Notes: generated from the letters alone by a model not told the origin. A stretch of 14,927 nt of DNA from Candidatus Gastranaerophilales bacterium (GCA_028691575.1 JAQUYY010000018.1:1-14927), one strand, 5' to 3'; counted from the stretch's first letter, positions 6,026 through 14,051 are shown. Numbers and translations are program-made.

Positions 6026-6792
6026 AATTCCTTCAAAAACTCTCTAACAACATAAGATGCCATCATATAGCCTGCTACAGGCGAGACAAAAGGTGTGCTG
6101 GCGGGGGTAAATTTCTTTATATCTATTTTTCTTCCATCATTTGTTGTCACAACTTCTTCATGCTCTCTTTTCTCTAAATTTTGAGGCTTTTCTGTGCTTG
6201 TAACAATAGTTATGCCCTCTGTTATGCCGCGATTTCTTAGCCTGTAAGCAACATTTTTTATAAAAGGACATTTGTGAGTTTTAATTTCTGATAAATCCTT
6301 GATACAAAGCTGTTCGGGATCAATTCTGTTTCCTGCTCCAATTGAAGATATAATTGGAATATTTCTTTTTATCGAATTTTCTATAATATCACATTTTGCC
6401 ATTAATATATCGATTGCATCAATGATAAAATCAGGATTTGTTGAAAATAATTTGTCTTTAATGCTTTCTGTATAAAAATCCGTAATAATTTCTACATGAA
6501 TATGTGGATTAATCTGTTCAATCCGCTCTTTCATTAATTCAGTCTTATATCTACCAATATCTTTATGTAAAGCCAATAGCTGTCTATTAATATTCGAGAG
6601 GGTAACTTTATCAAAATCTAGCAACACCAAGTTGCCTACTCCGCTGCGAGCTAATGCTTCTGCGGCATAAGCCCCTACGCCACCCAATCCGGCTATTAGT
6701 ACTTTTTTTGAGAATAATAATTTTTGAGCCTCTTTGCCCCAATAAAGTTCATTTCTGCTATAAATTTCTGATATTTCTTGATTTACTTCCAT
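6016..6792 (-). CDS. tcdA: tRNA threonylcarbamoyladenosine dehydratase (TcdA/CsdL-like)
   Basis: This E1-like adenylating enzyme of the ThiF/MoeB/HesA superfamily is predicted to cyclise t6A37 in tRNA to ct6A. The ATP-binding site is 'VLIAGLGGVGAYAAEAL' (GLGGVG 35-40), followed by 'LLDFDKVTLSNINRQ' with D59, D61, N69 and R70. 'DAIDILMAK' (125-133) and 'SSIGAGNRIDP' (149-159) are typical of TcdA rather than ThiF. Length (258 aa) fits the family. No ribosome site precedes ATG 6792. A minus-strand TATTAT about 20 nt upstream of the ATG would give a very short leader. It is convergent with the pilin gene (10-bp overlap) and divergent from gcvT. A generic ThiF-like sulfur-carrier adenylyltransferase is the alternative. 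Confidence 0.88.
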   Translation of the reverse strand: MEVNQEISEIYSRNELYWGKEAQKLLFSKKVLIAGLGGVGAYAAEALARSGVGNLVLLDFDKVTLSNINRQLLALHKDIGRYKTELMKERIEQINPHIHVEIITDFYTESIKDKLFSTNPDFIIDAIDILMAKCDIIENSIKRNIPIISSIGAGNRIDPEQLCIKDLSEIKTHKCPFIKNVAYRLRNRGITEGITIVTSTEKPQNLEKREHEEVVTTNDGRKIDIKKFTPASTPFVSPVAGYMMASYVVREFLKEFYS

Positions 6793-6811
6793 AATTTTAG
6801 ATTAGCATAAT
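6782..6811 (+). promoter_or_regulatory. Candidate upstream promoter for the gcv operon leader
   Basis: TTTACT (6782-6787), an 18-bp spacer and CATAAT (6806-6811) form a moderate promoter that starts inside the 5' end of the divergent tcdA gene. It would give a gcvT leader of about 190 nt containing the hairpins at 6844-6950. A second -35-like TTGACA at 6953-6958 has no well-spaced -10 box, so which promoter is used is unclear. Confidence 0.35.
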
Positions 6812-6843
6812 AGTTTCAAGATTTAAATATTTTCCATGATCTA

Positions 6844-6950
6844 GTATCAACATAATGATACCGGCTACTCGCAGCTATCATTATGTTTTACCTTTCGAAG
6901 GTCGGGCATGAAAAAGTCAACTGCTTGAAAAAACGGACTTTTCTGTACCC
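6844..6950 (+). promoter_or_regulatory. Structured gcvT leader with alternative hairpins (unassigned RNA element)
   Basis: The 218-bp gap before gcvT holds several stems. AACATAATGATA (6849-6860) pairs perfectly with TATCATTATGTT (6876-6887), and its loop contains GCT/AGC. GTATCA (6844-6849) can instead pair with TGATAC (6856-6861), which excludes the first hairpin. CCTT/AAGG closes a small loop at 6891-6901. AAAAGTC (6912-6918) pairs with GACTTTT (6936-6942), flanked by GGG (6904-6906) and CCC (6948-6950). Gene position suggests a cis-regulatory RNA for glycine cleavage. I do not find the conserved core of the known glycine riboswitch. Hairpins in DNA also fold on the minus strand, so a tcdA leader is an alternative. 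Confidence 0.4.
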
Positions 6951-7010
6951 TCTTGACAAAAATTCTTAAAGTATAACAATTATATTGGTTATTAGGGGGG
7001 CTATTAATTA

Positions 7011-8114
7011 ATGGAAAATCTTAAAAAAACGCCGTTATTCGATGAGCATATAAAATTAAACGCTAAAATAGTGCCTTTTGCCGGTTGTCAAATGCCTATT
7101 CAGTATACAGGGATTATTGATGAGCATAAAGCTGTTAGAGAAAATGTAGGCATATTCGATGTTTCACATATGGGTGAGTTTTTTGTTGAAGGTGAAGATT
7201 CATTAGCATTACTTCAAAAAATTGTTCCTCAGGACATTTCAAAACTTTCTCTTTCAAAAGCTGTTTACTGCCAATTAACGAACAAAAACGGCGGGATTAT
7301 CGACGATTTGATTATTTATAAACTTGATGACGAAAAATATTTGCTAATAGTTAATGCTTCAAGAATTGATGAGGATTTCAATTGGATTGTTTCTAATAAA
7401 GATAATTTAAATGTAGACATTAAAAATGCCTCTGATGATTATGCTATGATTGCACTTCAAGGCAAGTATTCTGCTAAAATAATTGAAGAAACCGGCTTAT
7501 CAGAAGACAATCAGCCCAAAAGATTTAGTATAAAAGAAACTAGAATTGATAGTATTGATGTTTTTGTTGCAAGAACAGGATATACAGGAGAAGATGGTTT
7601 TGAAATAATTGCTTCAACTGATAATATAGTATATTTATGGAATAAATTTCTTGAAATAGGCTCAAAATATAATATAAAACCTATCGGACTCGGTGCCAGA
7701 GATACTTTGCGGCTTGAAGCAGGTATGCTTTTGTACGGTCAAGATATTGATGAAAATACCACTCCGATTGAGGCATCTTTAAATTGGAGTGTTCCAAAAG
7801 ATAAAATTGAGGATTATAATGGAAAAAATGCAATTTCTTCTCAAATTAATAACGGGACGGATAAAAAACTTATCGGCATAAAAATGATTGATAGAGCAAT
7901 TCCAAGACATGATTACGAAATTTATTTTAATGGTAAAGAGGTTGGAAAAGTTACCAGTGGCGGTGTTGCACCTTCTTTAAATGCTAATATTGCGATGGGT
8001 TATGTAAATAATTCGTTAAATTTCTCGACAGGAGATAAAATTAATATTAAAATCAGAAATAAATTTTATTCGGCAGAAATTGTCAGAATGCCATTTTTAA
8101 AATATTTAAGATAG
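7011..8114 (+). CDS. gcvT: Glycine cleavage system T-protein (aminomethyltransferase)
   Basis: The T-protein takes the aminomethyl group from lipoylated H-protein, releases ammonia and forms 5,10-methylene-THF. Recognisable parts in order are 'DVSHMGEFFV' (50-59), 'GGIIDDLIIY' (94-103, with the catalytic Asp at D98/D99), 'RTGYTGEDGFEI' (188-199, folate pocket), 'GLGARDTLRLEAGMLLYGQD' (226-245) and the C-terminal barrel with 'TSGGVAPSL' (315-323), where many homologues read TSGTxSP. At 367 aa it has the normal length. A strong AGGGGGG ribosome site lies about 10 nt before the ATG. It is the first gene of gcvT-gcvH-gcvPA-gcvPB, and the structured leader suggests regulation at the RNA level. Confidence 0.96.
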   Translation: MENLKKTPLFDEHIKLNAKIVPFAGCQMPIQYTGIIDEHKAVRENVGIFDVSHMGEFFVEGEDSLALLQKIVPQDISKLSLSKAVYCQLTNKNGGIIDDLIIYKLDDEKYLLIVNASRIDEDFNWIVSNKDNLNVDIKNASDDYAMIALQGKYSAKIIEETGLSEDNQPKRFSIKETRIDSIDVFVARTGYTGEDGFEIIASTDNIVYLWNKFLEIGSKYNIKPIGLGARDTLRLEAGMLLYGQDIDENTTPIEASLNWSVPKDKIEDYNGKNAISSQINNGTDKKLIGIKMIDRAIPRHDYEIYFNGKEVGKVTSGGVAPSLNANIAMGYVNNSLNFSTGDKINIKIRNKFYSAEIVRMPFLKYLR

Positions 8115-8139
8115 TTTGTTAAATTAAGGAGAAAATTAC

Positions 8140-8520
8140 ATGCAAGCACCGGATGGTATTTTATGCGCTAAAACACATGAATATCTTTTGCAGAAGGATA
8201 GTGTTTATAAGTTTGGGATAACAGATTATGCAGTTGAACAATTGGGCGATATAGTTTTTGTTGAAATGCCTGAAGTCGGTACTGAGTTTGAAAAGGGTGA
8301 GATTTTAGGCACTATTGAATCTGTAAAAGCCGCATCAGAGCTTTATATGCCTGCTAACGGCAAAATTGTTGAAATTAATGAAACATTGATCGATAATCCT
8401 GAATTAGTTAATAACTCTCCTTATGAGGATGGTTGGATTGTTAAAATCGAAACAGAGGATGAAAAAGCGCTAAATGCTTTAATGGAATACGAAGACTACC
8501 AAGAATTTATAGAAGAGTAA
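8140..8520 (+). CDS. gcvH: Glycine cleavage system H-protein
   Basis: The lipoyl carrier shuttles the aminomethyl intermediate from P- to T-protein and is re-oxidised by L-protein. The lipoylation site is K63 in 'GTIESVKAASELYMPANG', the canonical ESVKA context. The start of the fold, 'KFGITDYAVEQLGDIVFVEMP', and the end, 'NNSPYEDGWIVKIE', match the family. Length is 126 aa, as expected. AAGGAG stands 8 nt before the ATG. The gene begins 25 nt after gcvT and ends 5 nt before gcvPA, consistent with one transcript. No lipoate ligase or synthase is in the window. Confidence 0.97.
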   Translation: MQAPDGILCAKTHEYLLQKDSVYKFGITDYAVEQLGDIVFVEMPEVGTEFEKGEILGTIESVKAASELYMPANGKIVEINETLIDNPELVNNSPYEDGWIVKIETEDEKALNALMEYEDYQEFIEE

Positions 8521-8525
8521 GTATA

Positions 8526-9893
8526 TTGAAAAATTTTTTGCCACATACCGATCAAATTAGAAATCAGTTAGCAAAGGAAGCAAATTTAGACTCAATAGAC
8601 AGTCTTTTTGATTCAATAAACGATTCTGTTAAATTTAAAAATGATTTAAATCTGCCTGATGGAATTAGTGAATTAGAAGCTCAAAAAAAATTAAAAAAAC
8701 TTGCGAATAAAAATAATTCCGATTGTATAAACTTTTTAGGCGGCGGAACTTACAACAAATTTATTCCTGCGTGTATATCAGCTATTACAAGCAGGACAGA
8801 GTTTTTGACTTCCTATACTCCATACCAGCCTGAAGCCAGCCAGGGAACTTTACAGGCTATGTATGAATATCAATCGATGATATGCAATTTGACAGGTATG
8901 GATGTTTCAAATGCTTCTGTTTACGACGGTGCAACCGCTTGTGCGGAAGCTGTTCTAATGGTTTGCAGGATTTCAAAAAAATCAAAAGTTTTAATTGCAG
9001 AAACTCTTAATCAGCAGTATTTGCAGGTAATTAAAACCTATTGTTTCGGTGGGGATATTGAAGTTAAAATTATTCCTGAAATTAACGGAGAAATTGATTT
9101 TAATTATCTTTCTAATTTAACTAATATAGATGAATTTGCAGCTATTTTAATTCAAACGCCAAATTATTTTGGCAATGTTGAAAATTCAAAAAAAATCGGT
9201 GATTTTATAACCAAAAATAAGCTGAAATTGATTGTTTGTGCTGATATTTCATCATTAGCGGTTTTAGAAGTTCCTGTAAATTTTGGTGCTGATATTGTAG
9301 TTGGCGATATTCAGACATTGGGAATACCAATGGCGTTTGGCGGACCTCATGCAGGATATATGGCTTGTAAGCAACAATATGCAAGACAATTGCCGGGAAG
9401 AATTGTTGGAATGACTCTGGATAAAGCCGGTAATAGAGCTTATACTCTTACTTTGCAGACAAGAGAGCAGCATATCAAACGTGAAAAAGCAACGAGCAAT
9501 ATTTGCTCAAATCAGGCATTGGTAGCCCTAGCCGCCACGATTTATTTGTCTGTTATGGGTTATAACGGGCTAAAACAAGCTATATTGCTATCAGCCCAAA
9601 AAGCTAAAAATTTATCTGAAAAAATCAATAATATCAAAGGATTTAAAGTACTTTATAATAATTTTCTTTATGAATTTGTTGTAAAAGTTGACGAGAAAAT
9701 TTCTGTTGAAATACTTTTGAATGAACTTAAGGAAAATAATATTTTAGCCGGTATAAACCTTAAAAAATACTTTAAACAGTATAAAAATTCCATTCTGGTT
9801 TGCACAACAGAAATGAATACAGATAAAGAAATTGATTTTTATATAGAAAAATTGCAGGAAATTTCTACAAAATATAACCTTGAGGATGTGTAG
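8526..9893 (+). CDS. gcvPA: Glycine dehydrogenase (decarboxylating) subunit 1
   Basis: This is the N-terminal half of the split P-protein, which with GcvPB decarboxylates glycine and loads the aminomethyl group on GcvH. The family's opening 'NFLPHTDQI' follows directly from the TTG start at 8526. This is why TTG is chosen despite a poor ribosome site; translation is probably coupled to gcvH, whose stop is 5 nt upstream. Further motifs are 'FLGGGTYNKFIPACI' (70-84), 'TSYTPYQPEASQGTLQAMYE' (95-114), 'NASVYDGATACAEA' (129-142) and 'FGGPHAGY' in the second half. It lacks the PLP lysine, as expected for this subunit. At 455 aa it is near the usual ~450. It abuts gcvPB with no gap. Confidence 0.96.
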   Translation: MKNFLPHTDQIRNQLAKEANLDSIDSLFDSINDSVKFKNDLNLPDGISELEAQKKLKKLANKNNSDCINFLGGGTYNKFIPACISAITSRTEFLTSYTPYQPEASQGTLQAMYEYQSMICNLTGMDVSNASVYDGATACAEAVLMVCRISKKSKVLIAETLNQQYLQVIKTYCFGGDIEVKIIPEINGEIDFNYLSNLTNIDEFAAILIQTPNYFGNVENSKKIGDFITKNKLKLIVCADISSLAVLEVPVNFGADIVVGDIQTLGIPMAFGGPHAGYMACKQQYARQLPGRIVGMTLDKAGNRAYTLTLQTREQHIKREKATSNICSNQALVALAATIYLSVMGYNGLKQAILLSAQKAKNLSEKINNIKGFKVLYNNFLYEFVVKVDEKISVEILLNELKENNILAGINLKKYFKQYKNSILVCTTEMNTDKEIDFYIEKLQEISTKYNLEDV

Positions 9894-11330
9894 ATGAGCA
9901 AAACTATTTTTGAAAAATCAATAAAAGGCACACAGGGAATAAATTTGACGGATGAAAAATTGAATTGTGATATTTTATTAAATATTCCCGAAAATTTGCT
10001 CCGCAAGGAAAAACCGATTTTACCTGAAATTTCCGAATTAGAGGTTGTAAGGCATTTTACGCTTCTTTCGCAAAAAAACGTCTCTGTTGACAGCAATTTT
10101 TATCCTCTTGGATCTTGCACTATGAAGTATAACCCTAAAATTAATGAGGTAACAGCATCATTGGATGGTTTTGCAAATATCCATCCCGAACAGGAAGAAT
10201 CCGGAACTCAAGGGGCATTAGAGCTTATGTATAATTTGCCGGAACAGTTAAAAGAAATCACAGGGATGCATACAATAACTTTACAGCCTGCAGCCGGAGC
10301 TCATGGCGAATTTACAGGAATGCTGATTGTAAAGGCGTATTTTGAAAAAATAGGGCAAAAAAGAACAAAAGTTATTGTTCCTGACTCTGCACATGGCACA
10401 AATCCCACAAGTGCAAAGATGTGTGGGTTTGATATTGTAGAAATAAAGTCTAATAATAGAGGTTTGGTTGATTTAGAAGCCTTAAAAACTGCTTTGAGTG
10501 ACGATGTAGCAGCTTTATTGCTTACTAATCCAAACACTCTGGGGCTTTTTGAAGAAGATATAGCAGAAATTGCTAAATTAGTCCACGATACAGGCGCATT
10601 GCTTTATTATGACGGAGCGAATTTAAATGCAATTATGGGAATTACTAATCCCGGATTGATGGGATTTGATATTGTTCATATTAACTTGCACAAAACTTTT
10701 TCAACTCCTCATGGCGGTGGAGGTCCAGGGGCAGGACCTGTTGGTGTTGTAGAAAAATTAAAAGATTTTTTACCTGTTCCGATTATTGAATTTAAGGATG
10801 AAAAATACCATTTTAATTATGATTTGCCGAATACTATCGGTAGAGTTAAAGCATATTACGGAAATTTTGGGGTACTGGTCAGGGCATATACATATATTTT
10901 GATGATGGGTGCGAACGGCTTAAAACAAGCAAGTATCGATGCTGTATTAAATGCAAATTATATGAAAGAAAAATTAAAAAAATATTTTAAACTGGAATAT
11001 GACAAACCTTGTATGCATGAATTTGTATTATCAGGTGATATTCAAAAAGAACAAGGTGCAAATACGCTTGCCATTGCAAAAAGATTGATTGATTATGGAT
11101 TTCACCCTCCGACAGTGTATTTTCCTCTGATTGTACATGAAGCAATTATGATTGAACCTACAGAAACCGAATCTAAGCAGGCTATGGATGATTTTATAAA
11201 TGCTATGGTTGAAATTGCAGAGGAAATAAAACAAAATCCGCAAAAAGCAATTGATGCACCGACAAAAGCATCTGTTTTAAGAGTTGACGAAACACTGGCT
11301 GCAAGAAAACCAAACTTGCATTGGAGTTAA
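9894..11330 (+). CDS. gcvPB: Glycine dehydrogenase (decarboxylating) subunit 2
   Basis: This is the PLP-binding half of the split P-protein. The Schiff-base lysine is K267 in 'HINLHKTFSTPHGGGGPGAG'. Other hallmarks are 'YPLGSCTMKYNPK' (70-82), 'QPAAGAHGEFTG' (131-142), 'DSAHGTNPTSAKMCGF' (164-179) and 'YYDGANLNAIMG' (238-249). The ATG follows the gcvPA stop directly, and GAGGATG within the end of gcvPA serves as ribosome site. Length, 478 aa, is typical. It is the last gene of the operon, followed by a terminator at 11375-11406. The remaining component, the L-protein dihydrolipoamide dehydrogenase, must be encoded elsewhere. Confidence 0.96.
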   Translation: MSKTIFEKSIKGTQGINLTDEKLNCDILLNIPENLLRKEKPILPEISELEVVRHFTLLSQKNVSVDSNFYPLGSCTMKYNPKINEVTASLDGFANIHPEQEESGTQGALELMYNLPEQLKEITGMHTITLQPAAGAHGEFTGMLIVKAYFEKIGQKRTKVIVPDSAHGTNPTSAKMCGFDIVEIKSNNRGLVDLEALKTALSDDVAALLLTNPNTLGLFEEDIAEIAKLVHDTGALLYYDGANLNAIMGITNPGLMGFDIVHINLHKTFSTPHGGGGPGAGPVGVVEKLKDFLPVPIIEFKDEKYHFNYDLPNTIGRVKAYYGNFGVLVRAYTYILMMGANGLKQASIDAVLNANYMKEKLKKYFKLEYDKPCMHEFVLSGDIQKEQGANTLAIAKRLIDYGFHPPTVYFPLIVHEAIMIEPTETESKQAMDDFINAMVEIAEEIKQNPQKAIDAPTKASVLRVDETLAARKPNLHWS

Positions 11331-11374
11331 TTTATTATATCGATTTCAATAAGTAACCGTTAAATAAATTTATA

Positions 11375-11406
11375 AAAAACTCCATTCTATAAAGAACAGA
11401 GTTTTT
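11375..11406. terminator. Bidirectional terminator between gcvPB and metK
   Basis: AAAAACTC (11375-11382) pairs with GAGTTTTT (11399-11406). Inside, a 2x2 internal loop (CA/CA) is followed by TTCT/AGAA closing an ATAA loop. The flanking A and T runs give a T tail on either strand, so it can stop the rightward gcv operon and the leftward metK transcript. Confidence 0.75.
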
Positions 11407-11431
11407 AATGATTTATGCCTGCTATTTCTTT

Positions 11432-12706
11432 TTAAACAGAAGCAGGTTGTTTAAAATTTGCTTTTTGTTTCAACAACTCGACTTTGTCAAGTGCCTCCCA
11501 AGGAACATTTATATCAGTTCTGCCCATATGTCCGTATGCAGCTAACAATCTGTAGAATGTACCCCCGTTTTTAGCAGGTAAGTTTCTTAAGTCAAATTGA
11601 TTGATAATTGCAGCAGGTCTTAAATCAAAATTATCTTGAATTAATTGACTTATTTCGTCATCTGAAATTTTACCTGTTCCGAATGTATCAACTAGTATAG
11701 ATACAGGTTCTGCAACACCAATCGCATAACCGAGTTGAACTTCACATTTATCAGCCAATCCGGCAGCTACAATGTTTTTAGCTACATATCTTGTTGCATA
11801 AGCAGCTGAACGGTCAACTTTTGTGGGATCTTTTCCGCTAAATGCACCGCCGCCATGTCTTGAATATCCGCCGTAAGTATCAACAATAATTTTTCTTCCG
11901 GTTAATCCTGCATCACCTTGAGGTCCGCCGACTACAAATCTTCCTGATGGGTTGATTAAATATTTTGTAGTTTCATCAGGTTTAATTTCAAAATTTTCAA
12001 AAACAGGATTTACTACATTTTCGATTAAATCTTTTTTGATTATAGCTTGAATTTTTGAATTATCAGTTTCTCCGTTAATTTCAGGGTCATGTTGCGTAGA
12101 AATAACAATCGTATCGATTCTTGATGGCTTACCATCTATGTATTCAACAGTAACCTGTGATTTTCCATCAGGTCTTAAGTAGTTTAAAGTACCGTTTTTT
12201 CTGACTTTTGCCAACTGAAAAGCCAATTTATGAGCTAAACTGATAGGAAGAGGCATTAATTCCGGTGTTTCATTACAAGCATAACCAAACATAATTCCTT
12301 GATCACCTGCACCGATATTTTCAGTTTCTTCATCAGATGTATTTGCATTGTCATTTCTTGTTTCAAATGCTTTATTCACACCACCTGCAATATCAGAAGA
12401 CTGCTCATCGATACTTGTTAATACTGCACAAGTTTTGTAATCAAATCCACCACCTTCTTCACCGGCATAACCGATTTGTTTGATTGTATTTCTGATAACG
12501 GATGGAATATCAACATAACTGTTTGAAGTTATTTCACCGCTAACAAGTGCCATACCTGTTGTTACAGTTGTTTCTGCAGCAACTCTTGATTTTGGATCCT
12601 GTGTTAGTAAAGCATCTAAAATCGCATCTGAAATCTGGTCACAAACTTTGTCGGGATGACCTTCCGTAACAGATTCAGATGTGAATAAAAATCTTTTTGA
12701 TACCAT
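11432..12706 (-). CDS. metK: S-adenosylmethionine synthase
   Basis: The enzyme makes SAM from methionine and ATP. The N-terminal 'FTSESVTEGHPDKVCDQISD' (8-27) carries H17 and D19 at the ATP/metal site. Signature 1 is 'GAGDQGIMFGYA' (132-143) and signature 2 is 'GGGAFSGKD' (285-293). 'DTYGGYSRHGGG' (276-287) and 'YGHMGR' (391-396) are also present. It is 424 aa, longer than the ~384 aa E. coli enzyme. Part of the excess is an acidic, Asn/Thr-rich loop at ~116-130, and the length resembles cyanobacterial homologues. AAGGAG lies 6 nt before the ATG. Its leader carries a SAM-I riboswitch and terminator, so the product represses its own transcription. The C-terminus is followed by the bidirectional terminator. 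Confidence 0.98.
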   Translation of the reverse strand: MVSKRFLFTSESVTEGHPDKVCDQISDAILDALLTQDPKSRVAAETTVTTGMALVSGEITSNSYVDIPSVIRNTIKQIGYAGEEGGGFDYKTCAVLTSIDEQSSDIAGGVNKAFETRNDNANTSDEETENIGAGDQGIMFGYACNETPELMPLPISLAHKLAFQLAKVRKNGTLNYLRPDGKSQVTVEYIDGKPSRIDTIVISTQHDPEINGETDNSKIQAIIKKDLIENVVNPVFENFEIKPDETTKYLINPSGRFVVGGPQGDAGLTGRKIIVDTYGGYSRHGGGAFSGKDPTKVDRSAAYATRYVAKNIVAAGLADKCEVQLGYAIGVAEPVSILVDTFGTGKISDDEISQLIQDNFDLRPAAIINQFDLRNLPAKNGGTFYRLLAAYGHMGRTDINVPWEALDKVELLKQKANFKQPASV

Positions 12707-12751
12707 TTTGTACTCCTTTACTTTTTTGAATAGAAATCTATTCTTTGTACT

Positions 12752-12784
12752 AAAAAACCTCTATACTTATCAAGTTAATAGAGG
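12752..12784 (-). terminator. metK: Riboswitch-controlled terminator before metK
   Basis: On the minus strand CCTCTAT (12784-12778), a TA bulge, ACTT, a GAT loop, AAGT and ATAGAGG are followed by TTTTTT (12757-12752). It lies between the SAM-I aptamer and metK and is the expression platform. Its upper part, CTTGATAAGT, is perfectly complementary over 10 nt to the 5' strand of aptamer helix P1 (see findings). Confidence 0.85.
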
Positions 12785-12822
12785 TTGGTTGGTATTTATA
12801 AATATATTATTTATATTACCAA

Positions 12823-12953
12823 CTTATCTCTCAGGCTAAACTTTTTTCACCTGCGGATTTAGCACCTTGCAAAAGACTTTTTGTAGGTTGCCGGGCTTCA
12901 TAGGGCCGTTCCCTTAGCCACTGTGCAATTTTTTGCACATACTCTTGATAAGT
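12823..12953 (-). ncRNA. SAM-I (S-box) riboswitch aptamer
   Basis: The minus strand carries the S-box core. P1 is ACTTATC (from 12953) with GATAAGT (near 12828-12822). Next come 'AAGGGAACGGCCC' and 'TATGAAGCCCGGCAACC', then P3 (ACCT...AGGT), then 'GGTGCTAAATCC' and P4 (CAGG...CCTG). These are conserved SAM-binding elements, and metK is a standard target. SAM binding should stabilise P1 and let the terminator at 12784-12752 form, turning metK off. An extra hairpin, GTGCAA/TTGCAC with an AAAA loop (about 12938-12923), sits between P1 and the conserved P2 core. After P1, GTTGGTA (12823-12817) pairs with TACCAAC (12794-12788) in a long AU-rich stem leading into the terminator. Confidence 0.92.
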
Positions 12954-12963
12954 CGTTAATAGA

Positions 12964-12992
12964 AATATAGTTTAAATTTAAAAATTAGTCAA
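12964..12992 (-). promoter_or_regulatory. Promoter of the metK riboswitch transcript
   Basis: On the minus strand TTGACT (12992-12987), a 17-bp spacer and TATATT (12969-12964) form a near-consensus promoter. Transcription would start near 12957, just upstream of P1 of the riboswitch, so metK has its own promoter 17 bp beyond the ribF stop. Confidence 0.75.
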
Positions 12993-13009
12993 GTCAATAT
13001 GACTGATTT

Positions 13010-13927
13010 TTATAAATTTGCCAGACTGGCTACATTTTGAATATCGTTATTTATTTGTTCTATCAATTCATTTTCGGAATTGAATTTTATTTCATTTCGG
13101 ATTTTTTTCTCAAGAATAACTTCGATTTTTTGACCATATATATCACTATTGAAGCCTAGAATATGCACTTCTGCAAGTGGGGTTTCAATATCAGAATAAG
13201 TAGGTCTGTTGCCGATATTTACGATTGTTAAATACATTCTGTTATTTAAATTGATTTTTCCTTGATATACGCCAAAAGAAGGAACAACACAGGTATTGAG
13301 AATTTCCAAATTAGCAGTCGGAAAACCAATATTTCGTCCACGTTTAACGCCTTCTTTCACGACGTTTTCAATAGAATAAGGATAATACAGTAATTCATTT
13401 GCTATATCAACTTTACCGTTTTGAATTAAATATTTTATGTAAGTGCTGCTAATAGTGTTATGGTTCTTAATTACAGCAGGTATGGTTCTTGTTTCATAAC
13501 CATAAATTTCTCCCATTTTTATTAAAAAATCATTATTTCCTTCATTTTTTTTACCAAAATGATGGTTAAAACCAACCGTAATTGCTTTTGGGGCTAATGA
13601 ATTTACAAGCATTTCTACATATTTTTCGGCGGATAAATTAGCTAATTCTTCGTTAAAATCAAGTAGAATTACATTATTTACACCCATTTCTTCTAATATT
13701 TTTAACTTTTTTTCAATCGGAACTATCAAAGTAGATGCTGAATCTGAAAAAAAAGCTCTCGGTTGATTTCTAAAAGAAATAACGGTTGAATTTGTTTGTG
13801 ATAATTTTGCCGTTTCAACTGCATCATTAATAACTTTTTGATGCCCAATATGAATTCCGTCAAAAAACCCTAATGCGATACATGACGAATTTAACAAGTT
13901 CTTTTCTAATGAATAATAGATTTTCAC
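13010..13927 (-). CDS. ribF: Bifunctional riboflavin kinase / FAD synthetase
   Basis: The product phosphorylates riboflavin to FMN and adenylylates FMN to FAD. The N-terminal FMN adenylyltransferase domain has 'GFFDGIHIGHQ' (20-30), 'GFNHHFGKKNEG' (119-130) and 'ISSTYIKYLI' (159-168, the family's ISSTxIR). The C-terminal riboflavin kinase domain has 'GRNIGFPTANLE' (197-208), 'GVYQG' (219-223) and 'NIGNRPTY' (237-244). At 305 aa it has the usual length. The start codon is GTG (13927-13925) behind GGTGAG at 6 nt, and no in-frame ATG lies nearby. It is divergent from the 112-aa gene and upstream of the metK promoter. The FAD it supplies would be needed by the glycine-cleavage L-protein, though that link is only metabolic. 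Confidence 0.96.
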   Translation of the reverse strand: MKIYYSLEKNLLNSSCIALGFFDGIHIGHQKVINDAVETAKLSQTNSTVISFRNQPRAFFSDSASTLIVPIEKKLKILEEMGVNNVILLDFNEELANLSAEKYVEMLVNSLAPKAITVGFNHHFGKKNEGNNDFLIKMGEIYGYETRTIPAVIKNHNTISSTYIKYLIQNGKVDIANELLYYPYSIENVVKEGVKRGRNIGFPTANLEILNTCVVPSFGVYQGKINLNNRMYLTIVNIGNRPTYSDIETPLAEVHILGFNSDIYGQKIEVILEKKIRNEIKFNSENELIEQINNDIQNVASLANL

Positions 13928-13989
13928 AGTTTTCTCACCAGATTATTTTACTACTATTATAATATAAACTATTCTTTAAATTAATTTAT

Positions 13990-14018
13990 TTTACGAAATT
14001 TTCAAATTGCGTTATAAT
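13990..14018 (+). promoter_or_regulatory. Promoter of the 112-aa gene
   Basis: TTTACG (13990-13995), a 17-bp spacer and a perfect TATAAT (14013-14018) precede the ATG at 14052, giving a start near 14025 and a leader of about 27 nt. The leader contains a four-codon mini-ORF, ATG GAC AAA AAA TGA (14041-14055), whose TGA overlaps the start of the main gene. Confidence 0.6.
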
Positions 14019-14051
14019 TTTAAAAAATAAATTAGGTTTAATGGACAAAAA

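Noticed and set aside
6793..7010. Known glycine riboswitch before gcvT
   Set aside because: This was expected from gene context, but the conserved glycine-aptamer core is not present by eye; only unassigned stems are seen.
9839..10096. Minus-strand open frame across the gcvPA/gcvPB junction
   Set aside because: The gcvPA and gcvPB frames are complete here and match their families; the antisense frame has no start signals.
11418..11446. Second hairpin CCTGCT/AGCAGG at the metK 3' end as a terminator
   Set aside because: It overlaps the last metK codons and is not followed by a T run on either strand; the hairpin at 11375-11406 is the convincing terminator.
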